From positions 1,373,001 to 1,437,000 of the forward strand of contig JBBBDQ010000310.1 of the NCBI GenBank assembly GCA_037127315.1: a stretch of DNA of 64,000 nucleotides, written 5' to 3'. Of this stretch, positions 22,303 to 33,929 are shown in pieces (positions within the stretch are counted from its first letter, which is position 1; every line of letters begins with the position of its first letter). The stretch is from Ascarosepion bandense. Lineage: Eukaryota; Mollusca; Cephalopoda; Sepiida; Sepiidae. Below the pieces are notes generated by a model that saw only the letters and a list, made by a program, of their open reading frames with translations, was not told the DNA's origin and made no database searches. A program made the translations under genes and the position numbers.

Positions 22303-22942
22303 AACGTGTAAAATCTTGCTTTTTTTTCCAAATAGAAAAAGGATTGGTAAACTGATTTTCTGACCAATGGGAGCGAATTGCAGGACTAAAGGGCACTTAG
22401 CGATCAGTGCGAAAATCTAGATGACTATAAATGCTTTGATCAGCATCAGTCAGACAATCAGGGATGGAAGCAGCAGAGGCGACAAGCTAAAATGTAACGG
22501 GAGAAGCTTCAAGTGACCCGGACATTCTTTCCTCTTCATTCTCGTGTGCAGATTCATTTTAGTTCTTCTCCATTCAAAGACATTCCTATCAAACAAGCGC
22601 TAATACATACACACCTACGTACGCATAATCTCTCTCTAACAAATTACTACTACGAACATTTTCTACAACTTCTGATACCCTTAACTTTCTAATGAAACAT
22701 TAATTTCTACCACAATTCATGTTATCCTTAATAAATTTCTATTTTAACATTCAAAATGTATATTTTTATTCCACACTATTCCACACAAATTCACACATTC
22801 CAACATGCCGACAACCAGCCTTCTGATGAAAACCTTCTGATAATTCTGGATAAAATCTGTAAGCTGTAGGGAGTTTGGTTATGTATGACACAAGGCCGAA
22901 TTAATAAACATCAACCATCTCCCTATAGTTACAGTGGTGACT
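22303..22942 (+). mobile_element. LTR-like insertion splitting the Penelope-like element
   Basis: TGTAAAATCTTGC near 22303 to CCCTATAGTTACA at 22942 has TG...CA ends. It contains TATAAATGC near 22427 and AATAAATTTC near 22731. It is directly followed by GTGGTGACTCCCGACGG, very like the primer-binding sites after other LTRs here. Only one copy is present and no gag-pol follows, so it could be a solo LTR plus leader or a truncated element. Boundaries are approximate. Confidence 0.5.
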
Positions 22943-23084
22943 CCCGACGGTTGAAAAGAACATGCATCCTATAGCCTTAATCTAGAGGATGAATTCTCGT
23001 AGGTTCCCGTAAAGAATTTTTAATAACGCTAAGATGACATAGACTAACGAAATTAAGATGATGGTGTTTTTTTTTTATATAGAG

Positions 23085-23310
23085 AAGTAATAAAAGTATG
23101 ACGAGAATCCACGAGGACGTCTAAGAATGGGAGTTTATTTTTTGGCTAAGCTTATATGTGAAATTGAGGACAGAAGTTTTTTCGAATGCAGATTTAAGAT
23201 TATCTATTTCGATTTTGTTCTGAGCAATAAGGAAAATATCATCTACATAGTGGACGTATATTGTGGATTTTGTCCTACTAATCCACATTATGCATAACAC
23301 CATTTACATT
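23085..23310 (-). pseudogene. Penelope-like element, RT palm fragment
   Basis: The minus frame reads TKSTIYVHYVDDIFLIAQN, then EIDNLKSAFEKTSVLNFTY. The YVDDIF block is the RT catalytic motif, and the SVLxFTxE context is characteristic of Penelope-like elements. It belongs upstream of 21760-22230 in the same orientation. The LTR-like unit at 22303-22942 lies between them, so the element was probably split by that insertion. Confidence 0.7.
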
Positions 23311-23493
23311 CTGTGACACGTGAAATAAAATTCATCCTCGAAAATGGCTAAAATATTACATGCATTAATAATTCAATATTAAAATATTACATGGATTAAT
23401 TTCAATTCTTCTTATTAGTAGCTGCAGTGTCTATTTCCAGATAAACTTTTCAAAGAAGACTACAAAATTAACAAGTAACAACTACTCTTAAAA

Positions 23494-24098
23494 ATGGACA
23501 AAATTTGGTATTGTGGTGTTATCAAGTACCTGCAGAAAAAGAGTATAGCCCTATTCATACTGACATAGTTTAGAAAACAATGTTCCAGCTTTATCAAACA
23601 GGACAAAAGTGTCTATCTGAATTTAGTTCGGGAAGGGAGAGTCTTGAAGATGATCAAAGTTCTGAATGTCTGAATGCAAAATAAGTTTGGTTGAGTTTAT
23701 CACTTTGAGCGAGAAAAGCACAATCCATGCTGTGGAAACACTTACCCCCGTCACCTTCTCCAAAGAAAGCCAAAGTCATTTCATCTGCATGAAAGGTGAT
23801 AGTCTCAGTTTTTGAGGATGCAAAAAGCATTGTGTTTGTTAACTATCTTCAAAATGGTCACGCCATCAATGGAAAGTATTATGCCAACTTTTTGAGACAG
23901 TTGCAAAGGTTTATCAAGACCAAATGCACAGGAAAACTGACAAAAGAGGTCTACTTTAATCAGGACACTGCTTCAGCACACAAGTCTTTGATTTCAACGT
24001 CTTTTATGCGTGACTGTGGCTTTGAATTGGTTGATCACCTTCTCTATTGTCCCGAATTGGTCACATCTTTCATTTTTTCCCTACAGGAAAGCACTTAA
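23494..24098 (+). pseudogene. mariner-type transposase remnant
   Basis: The N-terminus begins MDKI at 23494 and shows FSSGRESLEDDQSSE, the SLEDD block of mariner DNA-binding domains. A large internal deletion joins it to the catalytic region at about 23796: VSVFEDAKSIVFVNYLQNG (expected VFWDxKGI), NFLRQLQRFIKTK, then YFNQDTASAHKS with the second catalytic Asp (usual HQDNAPAH). It ends in HLLYCPELVTSF (usual HPPYSPDLAPSD), where the third catalytic Asp has been lost. No terminal inverted repeats were confirmed. The source is a Tc1/mariner DNA transposon. Confidence 0.85.
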
Positions 24099-24902
24099 CT
24101 GAGAATCAGTATTACAGTCATGATGGCTAACTGTCGCTGGCTATAATTATTTTTGAAATTAACACCTCCAAGTTGAAGGTAATTAGTTTTAGTGACATGA
24201 CTACCGGTATCACTCATAACATCAATTCAACGTGACCATCTTGTCACCTAAAGACCTCAACAATTTTGGGACCCAAATCAAAAGAAGAGACCACTGAACT
24301 AAATCTATCAACACATGTCCTGACTAAAAGTCTTCAATTTAAATGTTCAGTTTAAATCCTCATGTATGATTTTTCTTCCTTATGAAATTTTACCTGGAAA
24401 TCCTACAGCGGATGGGTGCAGCTTTGTTGGGGCTTGATGCAGTCAGTTGTAGGCGTGCCAATGATTTCTGTAATGCTTTATGAGTTCAGACCTTGTTACG
24501 TATTTTGGTTTATTAACTTTAACTTTCAAAACTGCAGAAATATTGCCATTTCTGCCGACCTGTTGTTGTTACTCTGTGTTAATTCTTGTCTCATCAGATC
24601 GATTCAACAATCCTTTCCCCCAGTCTACAACGAATGTGGAACATCACATTGAAATCTAGCATGCATGCAGCACCATTATCTCTAAATATACAACTGTGGC
24701 TCTAGCTAGGCATTATCAGCGACAATTTCATGTTCCGAGGGCGCCAAGTACATCTAATGTGGCTTATAGCAGATTGGAATAAAATATTATTTACTTTAAA
24801 ATAACACAAAAATGCATTTTTTAAACAAATAGTAGCTGTGTTTTTAACTGAAAGTAGTCATGTTTATGTGATTGACGAGCGATGACAAGTGCTAATAAGG
24901 TG

Positions 24903-24943
24903 TTGCTAAGTTTATTGTTGTTCTACAACAATAAACTTAGCAA
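24903..24943. repeat. Perfect hairpin, 19-bp arms, 3-base loop
   Basis: TTGCTAAGTTTATTGTTGT, loop TCT, then its exact reverse complement. A second perfect hairpin begins 42 bases further on. Confidence 0.97.
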
Positions 24944-24984
24944 AAATAAATTTAGCAACTACTGTGTCGATAAACTTAGCAACT

Positions 24985-25042
24985 ACTGTGTCATTTTCTT
25001 AAATTATGTCTGTTAAGACATAATTTAAGAAAATGACACAGT
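24985..25042. repeat. Perfect hairpin, 27-bp arms, 4-base loop
   Basis: The left arm starts ACTGTGTCATTTTC and ends ATGTCT; the loop is GTTA; the right arm is the exact reverse complement ending GACACAGT. Between the two hairpins TTAGCAACTACTGTGTC occurs twice (24951-24967 and 24976-24992), the second overlapping this arm. Confidence 0.97.
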
Positions 25043-25144
25043 TTTTATATATTTTTATGGACTCAGCAATTTTTAAAAATGTCCTTGATGAATCTTATTT
25101 ATAAAAACAATTAAAGGCCTCTCTAATTAGATAATAACATAGTT

Positions 25145-25640
25145 TTTTTATTTCACGATTTGGAGCATATTTTTGAAAAAAAATTGATGGTTTACATTCT
25201 TCATTCTACATTTTAACTAATAAAACAAATTTGCAATCAAAATTTAATTTTCTTGAAATTTCATGAAATTAAGTACGTGGGGAGATTAACATATATAAAA
25301 TAGTTTTAACAAAATTTTCTAAAATAAAAATTCAAAAAAGTAATTACATATAAATATTAAATAATACTTCAAAGTTCCATTAAAATCTGTCAATTATTTT
25401 ATGTTTGCAAAAATTTCCAAATCAATGTTTTTTATCATAAAAAAGGTGCTAGAACACATAGTAATCATTAGTGGACCGTTGGCGAAAAAACAAAAAAACA
25501 AAAAACAAAAAAAACAACAACAAAAAAAAAACAAGACTTTTAACCAAAATTTCGAATGTGCTAGAAAGAATTAAAAATTTAATAAAATTATAACAATACT
25601 TTTGCCTTTCTTAATAATAACATAATAAAAACAATGTTTT
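25145..25640 (+). repeat. AT-rich interspersed repeat, copy 1
   Basis: It shares an ordered set of blocks with 36440-36960 and, inverted, 38430-38830: ACTAATAAAA, CAAAATTTAATT, TTTCATGAA, CATTAAAATC, CAATTATTT, AAAATTTCCAAAT, then TTTCGAATGTG(C/T)TAGAAA. It encodes nothing. The family is not recognised. Confidence 0.6.
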
Positions 25641-25968
25641 ATTGTTAAAATGTTTAAGTTTGGGGAACTTTTTCCTAATGTTATTCTGTTTTTTTTTTTT
25701 ACGAATTATTGGAGGTACATGTTCTAATGTTATGCAGTCAGTTACTATGCATACAAATAATTATTCATTAATCCTCCGCCCCTATTCTTCTTTGTAGGCA
25801 TTGAACAGTCCTCTTATTTGCACATCGAAAAAGGTTTGGAAAATGTAAATTCGAAGTGTGAATGAATTTTTTGTGCAGATTGCTAGAACATTCAAAAGAG
25901 CAATTTTTCTTTCTTCATGGTGAACTGTGCACCTGAACTGCTCTTGTTATCTCTAAATTCTGCAATAA

Positions 25969-26160
25969 ATGTCTTCCTACTTCTTACTTTTCCAAATTTT
26001 AAATTCTTTAGTTTCTGTCTTTAAGAATTCTGGGGAACTATCTGACCCTTCAGATTATTGCTCTATTAGTCTTTTACCTCTTTTTTTCAAAATACATGCG
26101 ACTCTAGTCAATGCTGAATTGGGTAAACATCTTACTTCATATGACCTTCTTTCCGACGAG
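25969..26160 (+). pseudogene. CR1/jockey-like LINE, 5' part of RT
   Basis: FKNSGELSDPSDYCSISLLP and KHLTSYDLLSDEP are the first RT blocks of a non-LTR retrotransposon (usual PVFKxGD..NYRPISLL). The text stops abruptly at 26160 where LTR-like sequence begins. It is picked up again near 28100, so the RT was interrupted by an insertion. Confidence 0.75.
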
Positions 26161-26343
26161 CCTGAAATTGCGCATCCTGTTACTGTAACTTCAATGAGTA
26201 AAAAGAGGAAAACTTAATTTCCTACCTAACGATGTCTCATGCGAGTCTTGTCAGATCATGTGATTGTTTTCTATTTTTGTGAATATTTATAATTAACTTT
26301 TATTGCTATTTTTTGTTTTGGTATAGGGGAGATAACTTTTGTC
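26161..26343 (-). mobile_element. LTR-like repeat (left copy)
   Basis: About 180 bp shared in direct orientation with 27902-28075. Common blocks are CCTGAAATTG, AAAAAGAGGAA, GTGAATATTTATAATTA, TTTTATTGCTATTTT and GGAGAT. The pair brackets a minus-strand gag remnant and sits inside the LINE RT. This copy is then the 3' LTR of a minus-strand element. Identity is moderate, so the insertion is old. Confidence 0.5.
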
Positions 26344-27901
26344 TTTCGCGACAAACCTTCAAACCTAGTAACGGAGTCTAATAGTGATTTTCGTTGTCTT
26401 TTTTTCCAAGAAACTTTTCTTACCTGCTTTAGGCTTACTATCTATGTTTTCTGTATTGGTTTACCGTAATCACGGTAACCCCCGAAATATCAGAAATTGC
26501 TATCTGGCTTTATTACATGTAGAGAAATAGCGCATTCCCTATCAGAAGGGGTAATGACATCATTGTTTTGTAATTTCGAAAATTCTCTCTTTACTACTTG
26601 GGTTTTCTCTTCTGACAGACATCTTGCCTTTGCATACTTTAGTATATGTGCTTGCTGGGTTGGTATGTGGGGATATAATGTTTGGATATATTTTCATAAA
26701 GTCTTTAATGAAATAAAAAATATTATTTACGATTAAATTGATAGAATCTTTGAATGTTTGAAGTTTGTTTGAACACGATGTTGTGGGATCGATGATCATT
26801 TCTTGGCAATCTATCAATAAAACAACATTGTTTAGGAACTAGAATCCTAGTTGAATGGCAAACTCAAGGTGGAATGTCGTAGTCTGTTCAATTAGTTTCC
26901 AACTTCTTTTGGCACTGGTGAAGTTTGAAGGCAAACTTGGCCGTTTTAGCAAGTCTCCTTTTTGTTTAGCCATTTGCACCGCATTCGCATAATAAATGTC
27001 TGTTCCGTATATTTTATGGTAATTGTAATTGTACCTTTTGGAAAGGTTTGAGACTGAAGTTTTAGTAGAAACTTTGTTTGAATTTGGTTAAACGTGCTTA
27101 TTTTAGCAGTGCCTTGTATTAAAGGTATTAATTCATCCGCTAATTGTCCCTGCCTGTTCGGATTTAAAACTTTTTTGTGATGTTGCTAACACAGGAGCGA
27201 AGGAAGGTGGTAATGCTTGTAAAATATTTTTGTAATCGACATTACCTAAAGGTAACTTGTCGGCCGACCTGTAATAATGAAATTAGATATTAATTTATCT
27301 CGCAGTTCTAGCATTGTTTGTTAGTGTGTTTCAATTAAAATCTTTTTTAACTCATTGTAATTGTGAATATCCTAAATGTTGATAGGTTTATTTGCCATTA
27401 TTTCCAGAGGTAAAGACACAAAAACATATAAAATGTGGTTATTTGTGAGCTTACATCTCTCAGACAGAATTGAGATTCTATAATTGCGAATCAACTGATA
27501 ATGTTAGTTTGCATGAATTCGGTGTATCGTTATGTGTTGGACAGTCGGTTCGTGGTACTCTCGCCTCATTTTGTTTATTTATTTTTATTTGTGGGTATAT
27601 ATATATATATATATATATTGAAATTCATCTATGTTGTTAGCGGTTTCTTTTTTTTTATTGGTGTCGGGTTATCAAAATGTGTTTGTCGTCAAATATGTTG
27701 TGCAAGAATATGTAGCATAGACCTGGTTTAAAGTGTATGGCAACATAAATACATGAAAAGTCCAAACAAAGCACAAAAGTCTTTGTATAAAAATACTTGT
27801 TTGTACATAAATAGTATAGTCGAGTTACATATATCTACTTGAAAAAGACTGTGTAGCAAAAACAACATAAATTTTGTTCTTATCTGTCTGTTTTTTACGA
27901 A
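26344..27901 (-). pseudogene. Internal remnant of a gypsy-like element (gag)
   Basis: On the minus strand near 27400-26900 the frames give MANKPINI, MLELRDKLIS, ALPPSFAPVLA-type text, QAGQLADELIPLIQGTA and FNQIQTKFLLKLQS. This LADEL(I/M)PL block is also in the gag of element E at the start of the window. No RT or integrase remains, so most of the element was deleted. A (TA)n run lies at 27596-27620. The frames at 27501-27731 look random. Confidence 0.5.
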
Positions 27902-28075
27902 CCTGAAATTGTGTGTCGCAAAAAGAGGAATATAGACTTTCCTGCTTAAGCCTTGACTTGTGCGGTTCTTGTCGGATCACGTGACTGTTTTGAATTCCTG
28001 TGAATATTTATAATTAGTTTTTATTGCTATTTTCTATTTTGGTCAAGAGGAGATGACATTTATCTCTTGCTAAGT
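27902..28075 (-). mobile_element. LTR-like repeat (right copy)
   Basis: Direct repeat partner of 26161-26343. Directly beyond it, LINE RT text resumes (NRVIEIV at about 28120). Confidence 0.5.
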
Positions 28076-28099
28076 TATGTTGTTTCTTGACAGATATTT

Positions 28100-29125
28100 T
28101 GACTAATCCAATTGTTCCTAACAAATCGTGTAATAGAGATCGTGTCGAATGAACACACTTCTAGCTCATTTTATATTAATGCAGGGGTCCCCCAGGTTTC
28201 TATCCTTGGCGCTACATTGTTTCTGATTTTCATTAATGCCCTTTCAGATGTCATCAGTTTCCAACTAATTATTTATGCAAATGACAACTATTTACTCCTT
28301 TGTTAGTAGCATGTCTGACAGATCTGAGAAAGTAAAACTGACTACTGCTCTTGAAAAGAACCTCCAATCTGTAGTTAACTGGGGAAAGGAATGACATGTA
28401 ATCTTTAATTTCTTCAAAACAAAACTGCTTTCATTTAATTACCGCCGATAAACTTTTCTGTCTGCTATTAGTATAGCTGATGTTAAACTTGAAGAGAGCA
28501 ACACTTTGCCCCTTCTTCGACTCATGTTTTTCACTGACATGAAATGGAATGATTATATTGAATCGATTGCCAGGTCAGTTGCTAAGAAAGTTGGTTCACT
28601 GTGTCATTCCAGACAATTATTTTCATCATAATTCCTCTTGCATAAATTTACCATTTGTCTATTGTTGCCATATCAGGTGTTCTTATCGATATTCTTGACA
28701 AAATTCAAATAATCATATCCTCACATCTCAACTTCAGTCGCTTTTTCACCAATGTGACGTGGTTTCCCTCTGTAAATATTTTTATGGCAATTTTCTGATG
28801 AACTGTTCTTAGTACCACAATTTCATGAATTTAAGTGTGTTGCTAGATTGGCAACTAGGTTTCACCATTTTACTGTTGAACTAGCTAAATAAGTTCTATT
28901 CTAATAATTTATTTTCTCATACTTCTCGCCTCTTCCGGTTTCCTTGCTTCCTATAATCTTCAAAAATTGAAATGCAGTGTCAATCACCATCTTCTGTCTT
29001 CGATAAACCTGTTCTTTTATTGTCCTTTCTTCTCACTAAAGTTTTCTCATTCTCTTTCACTCCCTGTAACCCTCTGCGACCGAGTGGCATTACCGCTTTG
29101 CTTGGTGTAAAATGATAAAAAAAAA
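28100..29125 (+). pseudogene. CR1/jockey-like LINE, 3' part of RT and tail
   Basis: NAGVPQVSILGATLFLIFIN (usual GVPQGSxLGP) is followed by QLIIYANDN, where the YADD site has decayed to YAND. Then come EKNLQSVVNWGKE, MKWNDYIESIARSVAKKVGS and ILDKIQ near 28695. The copy ends with ACCGAGTGGCATTACCGC near 29084 and an A-rich tail at 29117-29143. The same tail phrase recurs at 41434-41650. Numerous stops and frameshifts are present. Confidence 0.75.
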
Positions 29126-29143
29126 AACAAAAAAAAACAAAAC

Positions 29144-30189
29144 TATTTGATATTGCACTCAGTCCAATAGAGGATTTGTGGATTGTGCTGTGGTTTAATG
29201 ATGATCTTGTTTAAAGTTGACTTGTGGTTTTCTTAAGATCACTTGCTGCGGATATTTAATCAGTGGGATTAAAAATAATTCCACACCTTTTGATTCTTGT
29301 CACTATATATCCAAGCTGTTATGTACCATTAGACAATTTGTTGGAATTTCTTCATTGACCTCACCATTTTTATAGAACTCTACAGTTTGGTGTTTAACAT
29401 GTTGATCTTAATTGCCAGGGTGGTTGATGAGAAATACAAAAACTCAGGTAGTACTTTTCTTTAGCTTGTAGTTACTACCACCTTCAGTTAGTGACATATC
29501 TGTCATTACAATTTTTTCTTATAAAAATCTATAAATCTTTCCCTCTTTCAAAACCCATTTATTAATTGAGTCGTTTTTGACAGTACATGAAACTTGTTCC
29601 TCATACAAATTTTAGTCTTGGAGTCCTCATGCAAACTCTGTTATCTGATCTATTATTTATCTCTTATTTTGAAAAAAAATTAGTAAGAGCAAATTTTGTT
29701 ACAGATCATTGAACTTTTAGTGCATTCAAACAATTTTTAAGATAAAAACAATGAAAGTAATTACTTCCCAAAAATATTTGATTATCAACAAGAAAATTTG
29801 AATACTCTTTTAATTGAATTAATTAATTTTTTTTTTTTGTGGTGGTGGAGGTAATTTGGTTTTACGATCATTGTTTTTGATTTTCAATCACACAAAGCAA
29901 TAAATGCACTAATATGACACTATTTCCCGCTGATATATTTTTTTGTTTGGTTTAATACAACGGAGAGAGAGAAATTAACATTAGTGGTATTATTAGTTGT
30001 GCTTTATTGTAATTCACGATGTGAGCTTATGTAAAAAAACTATTTTTAATACTATCATGCACTTGTAAAATCCGGGGAATAGAAAAATTAGCTGACGGCT
30101 GGGAAAGAAAGAGAAAAATATAATTATTCTTTTTTTTTTTCATGTTGGACAAGTGAAAATTTTGCAATATGTATTTTGCCATAACAAAA
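29144..30189. other. No gene seen; AT-rich spacer
   Basis: Only short random frames and homopolymer runs (for example T-runs near 29832 and 30131). No family resemblance seen. Confidence 0.5.
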
Positions 30190-31168
30190 TGTCGGGATTT
30201 ACTTGATGAGGTCAGGTAGGGTTAGATCCCCAACAGTTGTTCCTGGGAACAGAAACTGTGGGATCGGAAAATCGATGATGTAATCGAAAGAAAGAAGACA
30301 GAAAGACATTACGTCATGTGAGTTGTTGATATTTCATTCGTCGAGCCAAGGCTCCCCGCAGATCGTGTGGGTGGAAAATAATCTCATTGGTTAAAGGCTT
30401 TGAGTCGGCTATATCCCCCGAGAGGATTAGGGATGGTTATAAAATTGGAGACTCAGCGAGAAAAATCAGTTGTTGTGGGGAGAGTTTCTGAAATTGCAGT
30501 CGAAATGTAACGACTGCGGAAAAGGGTTCCCAACTGGGGGAGTCATGACCCACGGCTGGTCGCCTACCACAGAACTTATGGCTAAAGAGTTCATGTCGAA
30601 TGAAGCCTGCCACCGATTAACGTAAAGAGTTAATGTCGAATGAAGCCTGCCGCCGATTAACGTAAAGAGTTAATGTCGAGGGAAGCCTGCCGCCGATTAA
30701 CTTAAAGAGTTAATGTCAAATGAAGCCTGCCACCGATTAACGTAAAGAGTTAATGTCCAATAATGTGCCTCCGATAGGAATCCCGAAAGAACGTTATTGT
30801 TTTAAAACTTATTTGGGGAATTGAAATTTCTGATTATTCTTGACAAAAAGCCCGCACGGCTATGAAAATAATTTTTACAAGATGAGTTGAGAGAGAGTTT
30901 CCAGGCGACAAGGATAAACCAACCCCCACATCACCGTCACGTCGCCGCCAATAGCCGCCTCTAATTCGGTAAATTCCGTTAAGCTCCGATAACGACCCGA
31001 AAGAACTTTGCTGTTTTAAAAGTTACATAGAGAATTGACTGCTCCGATTTTAGAGAATACATGAAAAGACTTTAATGAAAATTTGAAGAGCTCTGTTTAC
31101 TTTAACGAAACTTAGAAAAGACAATTTTATTGGAAGCTCTGAAAACGAACTCTCCTGGCATTCCGACA
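30190..31168 (+). mobile_element. Candidate solo LTR with internal tandem array
   Basis: The unit starts TGTCGGGATTTACTTG and ends GGCATTCCGACA, giving TGTCGG...CCGACA inverted ends typical of an LTR. Composition changes sharply from the AT-rich flanks. TATAAAA is at 30438-30444 with a GC-richer region upstream. The ending ATTCCGACAACT occurs twice (31160 and 31180), so the true edge is uncertain. No target duplication and no second copy were found. Confidence 0.45.
30584..30768. repeat. 40-bp tandem repeat, ~4.6 copies
   Basis: The unit AAAGAGTTAATGTCGAATGA ... GCCTGCCGCCGATTAACGT starts at 30584, 30624, 30664, 30704 and 30744. Copies differ by one to three bases (CACCG/CGCCG, TCGAA/TCGAG/TCAAA). 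It lies downstream of the TATA motif of the candidate LTR. Confidence 0.95.
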
Positions 31169-31267
31169 ACTGTATTATCATTCCGACAACTATATTATCT
31201 GCTCCTGTAACTAATAATTATTTTTTTAAAGAATTTATACGTAACTCTCCGGGCGTCTTCGATTTTA

Positions 31268-31584
31268 TTCATTTATTTAATTTTTTTTTCTTTTTTTTTT
31301 TTTGTGCCGTGTTTATTTTTGACCACAACTGTACACAAATGCCCGAACTGGGTCTGATGGAAAGACGGCCACTGGATTTGCACAACGCGACTTTCTGAGA
31401 TCATATCACAACGTGGGCAGTGGTCCGTTGTTGTAAGAGACGTCTTGAGGACCAGCTTCTGTGACAAGATCATCACGACCAGCAGCAGCGGCCCTAAAGC
31501 GTCGACATAATTGGTACCGTTTCGATATCACCGCAGCGGGATTCGTTCCCGAACCATCGAGCGACCGAACCAACCGGCCAGCCG
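31268..31584 (-). mobile_element. tRNA-derived SINE (minus strand)
   Basis: On the minus strand it begins CGGCTGGCCGGTTGGTTCGG and carries a B-box-like GGTTCGGGAACGAATCCCG about 30 bases in. It ends in CAAAAATAAACACGGCAC plus a poly-A tail (the T-run at 31280-31302). The tRNA-like head with a non-tRNA body and A tail is the SINE plan. It is a different family from the SINE at 8990-9295. Confidence 0.6.
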
Positions 31585-31639
31585 GGTGGCAGTGTCACAA
31601 TTAGCCAGCCCGGGCAAAAGTGTTACACTAAGATGCAAT

Positions 31640-32110
31640 GAGTTACTGAGTGGTAAGTGAAACTGAGGAAAAAGAACAATAGAAAGACTAGGATTCAAGA
31701 AGACAAAAAGATGATAATTGGTGTTATATTTAATTTTTTGAAGATCATAGTTGACAGGAAACAAGAAACTAAAAGTGACAAAACTATTAGGGTAAAACTT
31801 ATGGCCACAATTAGTAATTTCAACAGTAAAATGCGACCTACTACCAATCTAGAGTTATGCTTAAATTTATGTAGTTAAGGTGCCAACGAGGAAAATTCTT
31901 CCGAGCAATTGCCATGAAAATATTTATCGAAAAGGCAAATTGAAGCTATGCTATGATGGTGGAAAAGGGATTGAAACTGTATTGCCAAATTAAGACCAAT
32001 AACATTGCAGATTCTTCTTTGAATTTTGTCTAGGATCTCTAGATATATAGCAGGATTATTAGACAAGATGTGAACGCAATATTTAAAACACGGACGAATG
32101 TTTATTTCTG
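31640..32110 (-). pseudogene. CR1/jockey-like LINE, C-terminal fragment (minus)
   Basis: The minus strand reads EILDKIQRRICNVIG, HHSIASICLFDKYFHGNCSE, then after a frame change SFPQFHLPLSNSLHLSV and VNYDLQKIKYN. These are the C-terminal blocks of the LINE family that is also at 28.1-29.1 kb. It ends at a SINE on the left. Upstream traces to about 32600 are too weak to call. Confidence 0.7.
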
Positions 32111-32653
32111 TTATCCTCTGAGCACATTGAATGACATATTAGTGTTACATTTCAGTGTAACTTTTTATCATTTATATTTCAGGTAAGACATTTTTCTTTG
32201 GTAAACCCTCATGAAGTGTCTTTAATTAAATGGGAATAATGTGTGTTTTCTGTATCAATTTAAAGTGCCGATTACATTATCAAGATGGTATTTACTCTCC
32301 AGTGTCCTAAATTCATGATCAAAACTATAGTCACAGTTTAATTTTAATTTAAATCTAAAACTAACGAAGTTTAATTTAGGATTTATGTTCCAGAAATGTA
32401 GCAACACACTTGTTGAAATCTTACAAAAGGTTTTCAGTGGAGTACTTGTATAAACTGTGATACTCCTGTCTTTTCTTGAACTGTTGAGCTAACAACTATA
32501 GGTTGCATTCATCCTTTTATTTAGCTGGTCGGAATTAAGTTGTCAACTAAGTCAAGTGTTTTTGACTGTTCCACAGAGATAAGGCGATTCTCAATGTACA
32601 GCTATCAGCCACACCTGACAAAAAAAATAAAAAAATAAGACAAACCTGATACT

Positions 32654-32654
<1 letters not shown>

Positions 32655-32716
<62 letters not shown>

Positions 32717-32822
32717 TGAATGTGTGTCTACATATATACCTACTTATTTGTATAGTTAAGAAACACGTGCAAAGAATATAGAAAAGTTAAAACAAGTTAA
32801 GATGCACATTAATACACACACT

Positions 32823-32870
<48 letters not shown>

Positions 32871-32980
32871 CACATAATGTGTGGCAGAAATAATTCTCTC
32901 GTGATGGTAAGACATTAGCTAGATGAAGACCACATTGGCACTAAGATCTTACCATTATGTGGGAGGAATTGCTACGGCGC

Positions 32981-33058
<78 letters not shown>
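32655..33058. repeat. Microsatellite cluster: (GA)n, (TA)n, (TA)n(TG)n
   Basis: (AG)n at 32655-32712, (TA)n at 32825-32866, and (TA)n then (TG)n at 32985-33058. The frame through 32923-33156 is mostly these repeats and is not a gene. Confidence 0.95.
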
Positions 33059-33060
<2 letters not shown>

Positions 33061-33929
33061 GGGGAAAAAAGATTGACAAAGTGGAAAAAGTTTTCGTATG
33101 ATGCATTACGTTCTTTAAGACTTCATCGGACTAAATTGATGTTTCTGTTGATGTGACTTGTGTATAAAGAAAATAGAGATGCGGAGAATGTTAAATACAT
33201 GTTTTATTGATGTATGCTTTGAGTATATAAGCTATCTGATGTCATTTAGATTCTTATTCTTTTCGTTTATGTTTTCATCAATTCCCACATTGTGATAATA
33301 AAAGATCTGCCAAGAATGGCGAAACTTTACTCAAATTTACTGTGGATGAACTATCGATTATATCACTGTCTTAGTAAATTGTTTCCTGTTTTGATTAGAG
33401 TAGAGCATATTTTTAAATCAAAATTGTGCTCAATTTCATTACGGTGAGTAACTAATTTAATCATGTTTTTCTTTTTGTGTTCATATAATCTATTTAAATT
33501 CCTCGACGTTTCCCTTACGTATTCATTTCAGCAATTATTATTTGAGTAAATTCCTTCTCCAAGGCTTAATTCATACAAAACAAAGTAATAAGCTAATTTT
33601 TATTTTGTTTTGTTTCAAATCTTTTATTCTTTTAGACATAGTTGTTACAATTTTTATGTTGAATTTAGATAAGTATTTTTCAGTTGTGATACAGTTTGTG
33701 CGTAGAATAATACATTTTGATTCATTAGGTTTATCATGGTGGAACAATTTTTATTTTAAAATATTTAATGAGCCTTGCACCTTGCACTGAATATGAAATA
33801 ATTAGGGCATTAGAGGAGCTTTCTTGTATAAATACTGAGAGTTGCAAATTCTGACTGCACGTAAATACAGTCCAATGATTTATCCGGATAAAAACTGTCT
33901 GAAACTGGTATTGTTAACTCTATTTTACT
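33059..33929. other. No gene seen; AT-rich spacer
   Basis: Short random frames only. Confidence 0.5.

Noticed and set aside
30584..30768. CRISPR array
   Set aside because: The repeats are contiguous with no unique spacers, in a eukaryotic context.
30180..31195. Target duplication around the candidate LTR at 30190
   Set aside because: AAAA on the left has no match on the right, and the right edge itself is ambiguous.
32923..33156. Frame with long Tyr-Ile and Cys-Val runs
   Set aside because: Translation of (TA)n and (TG)n microsatellites.
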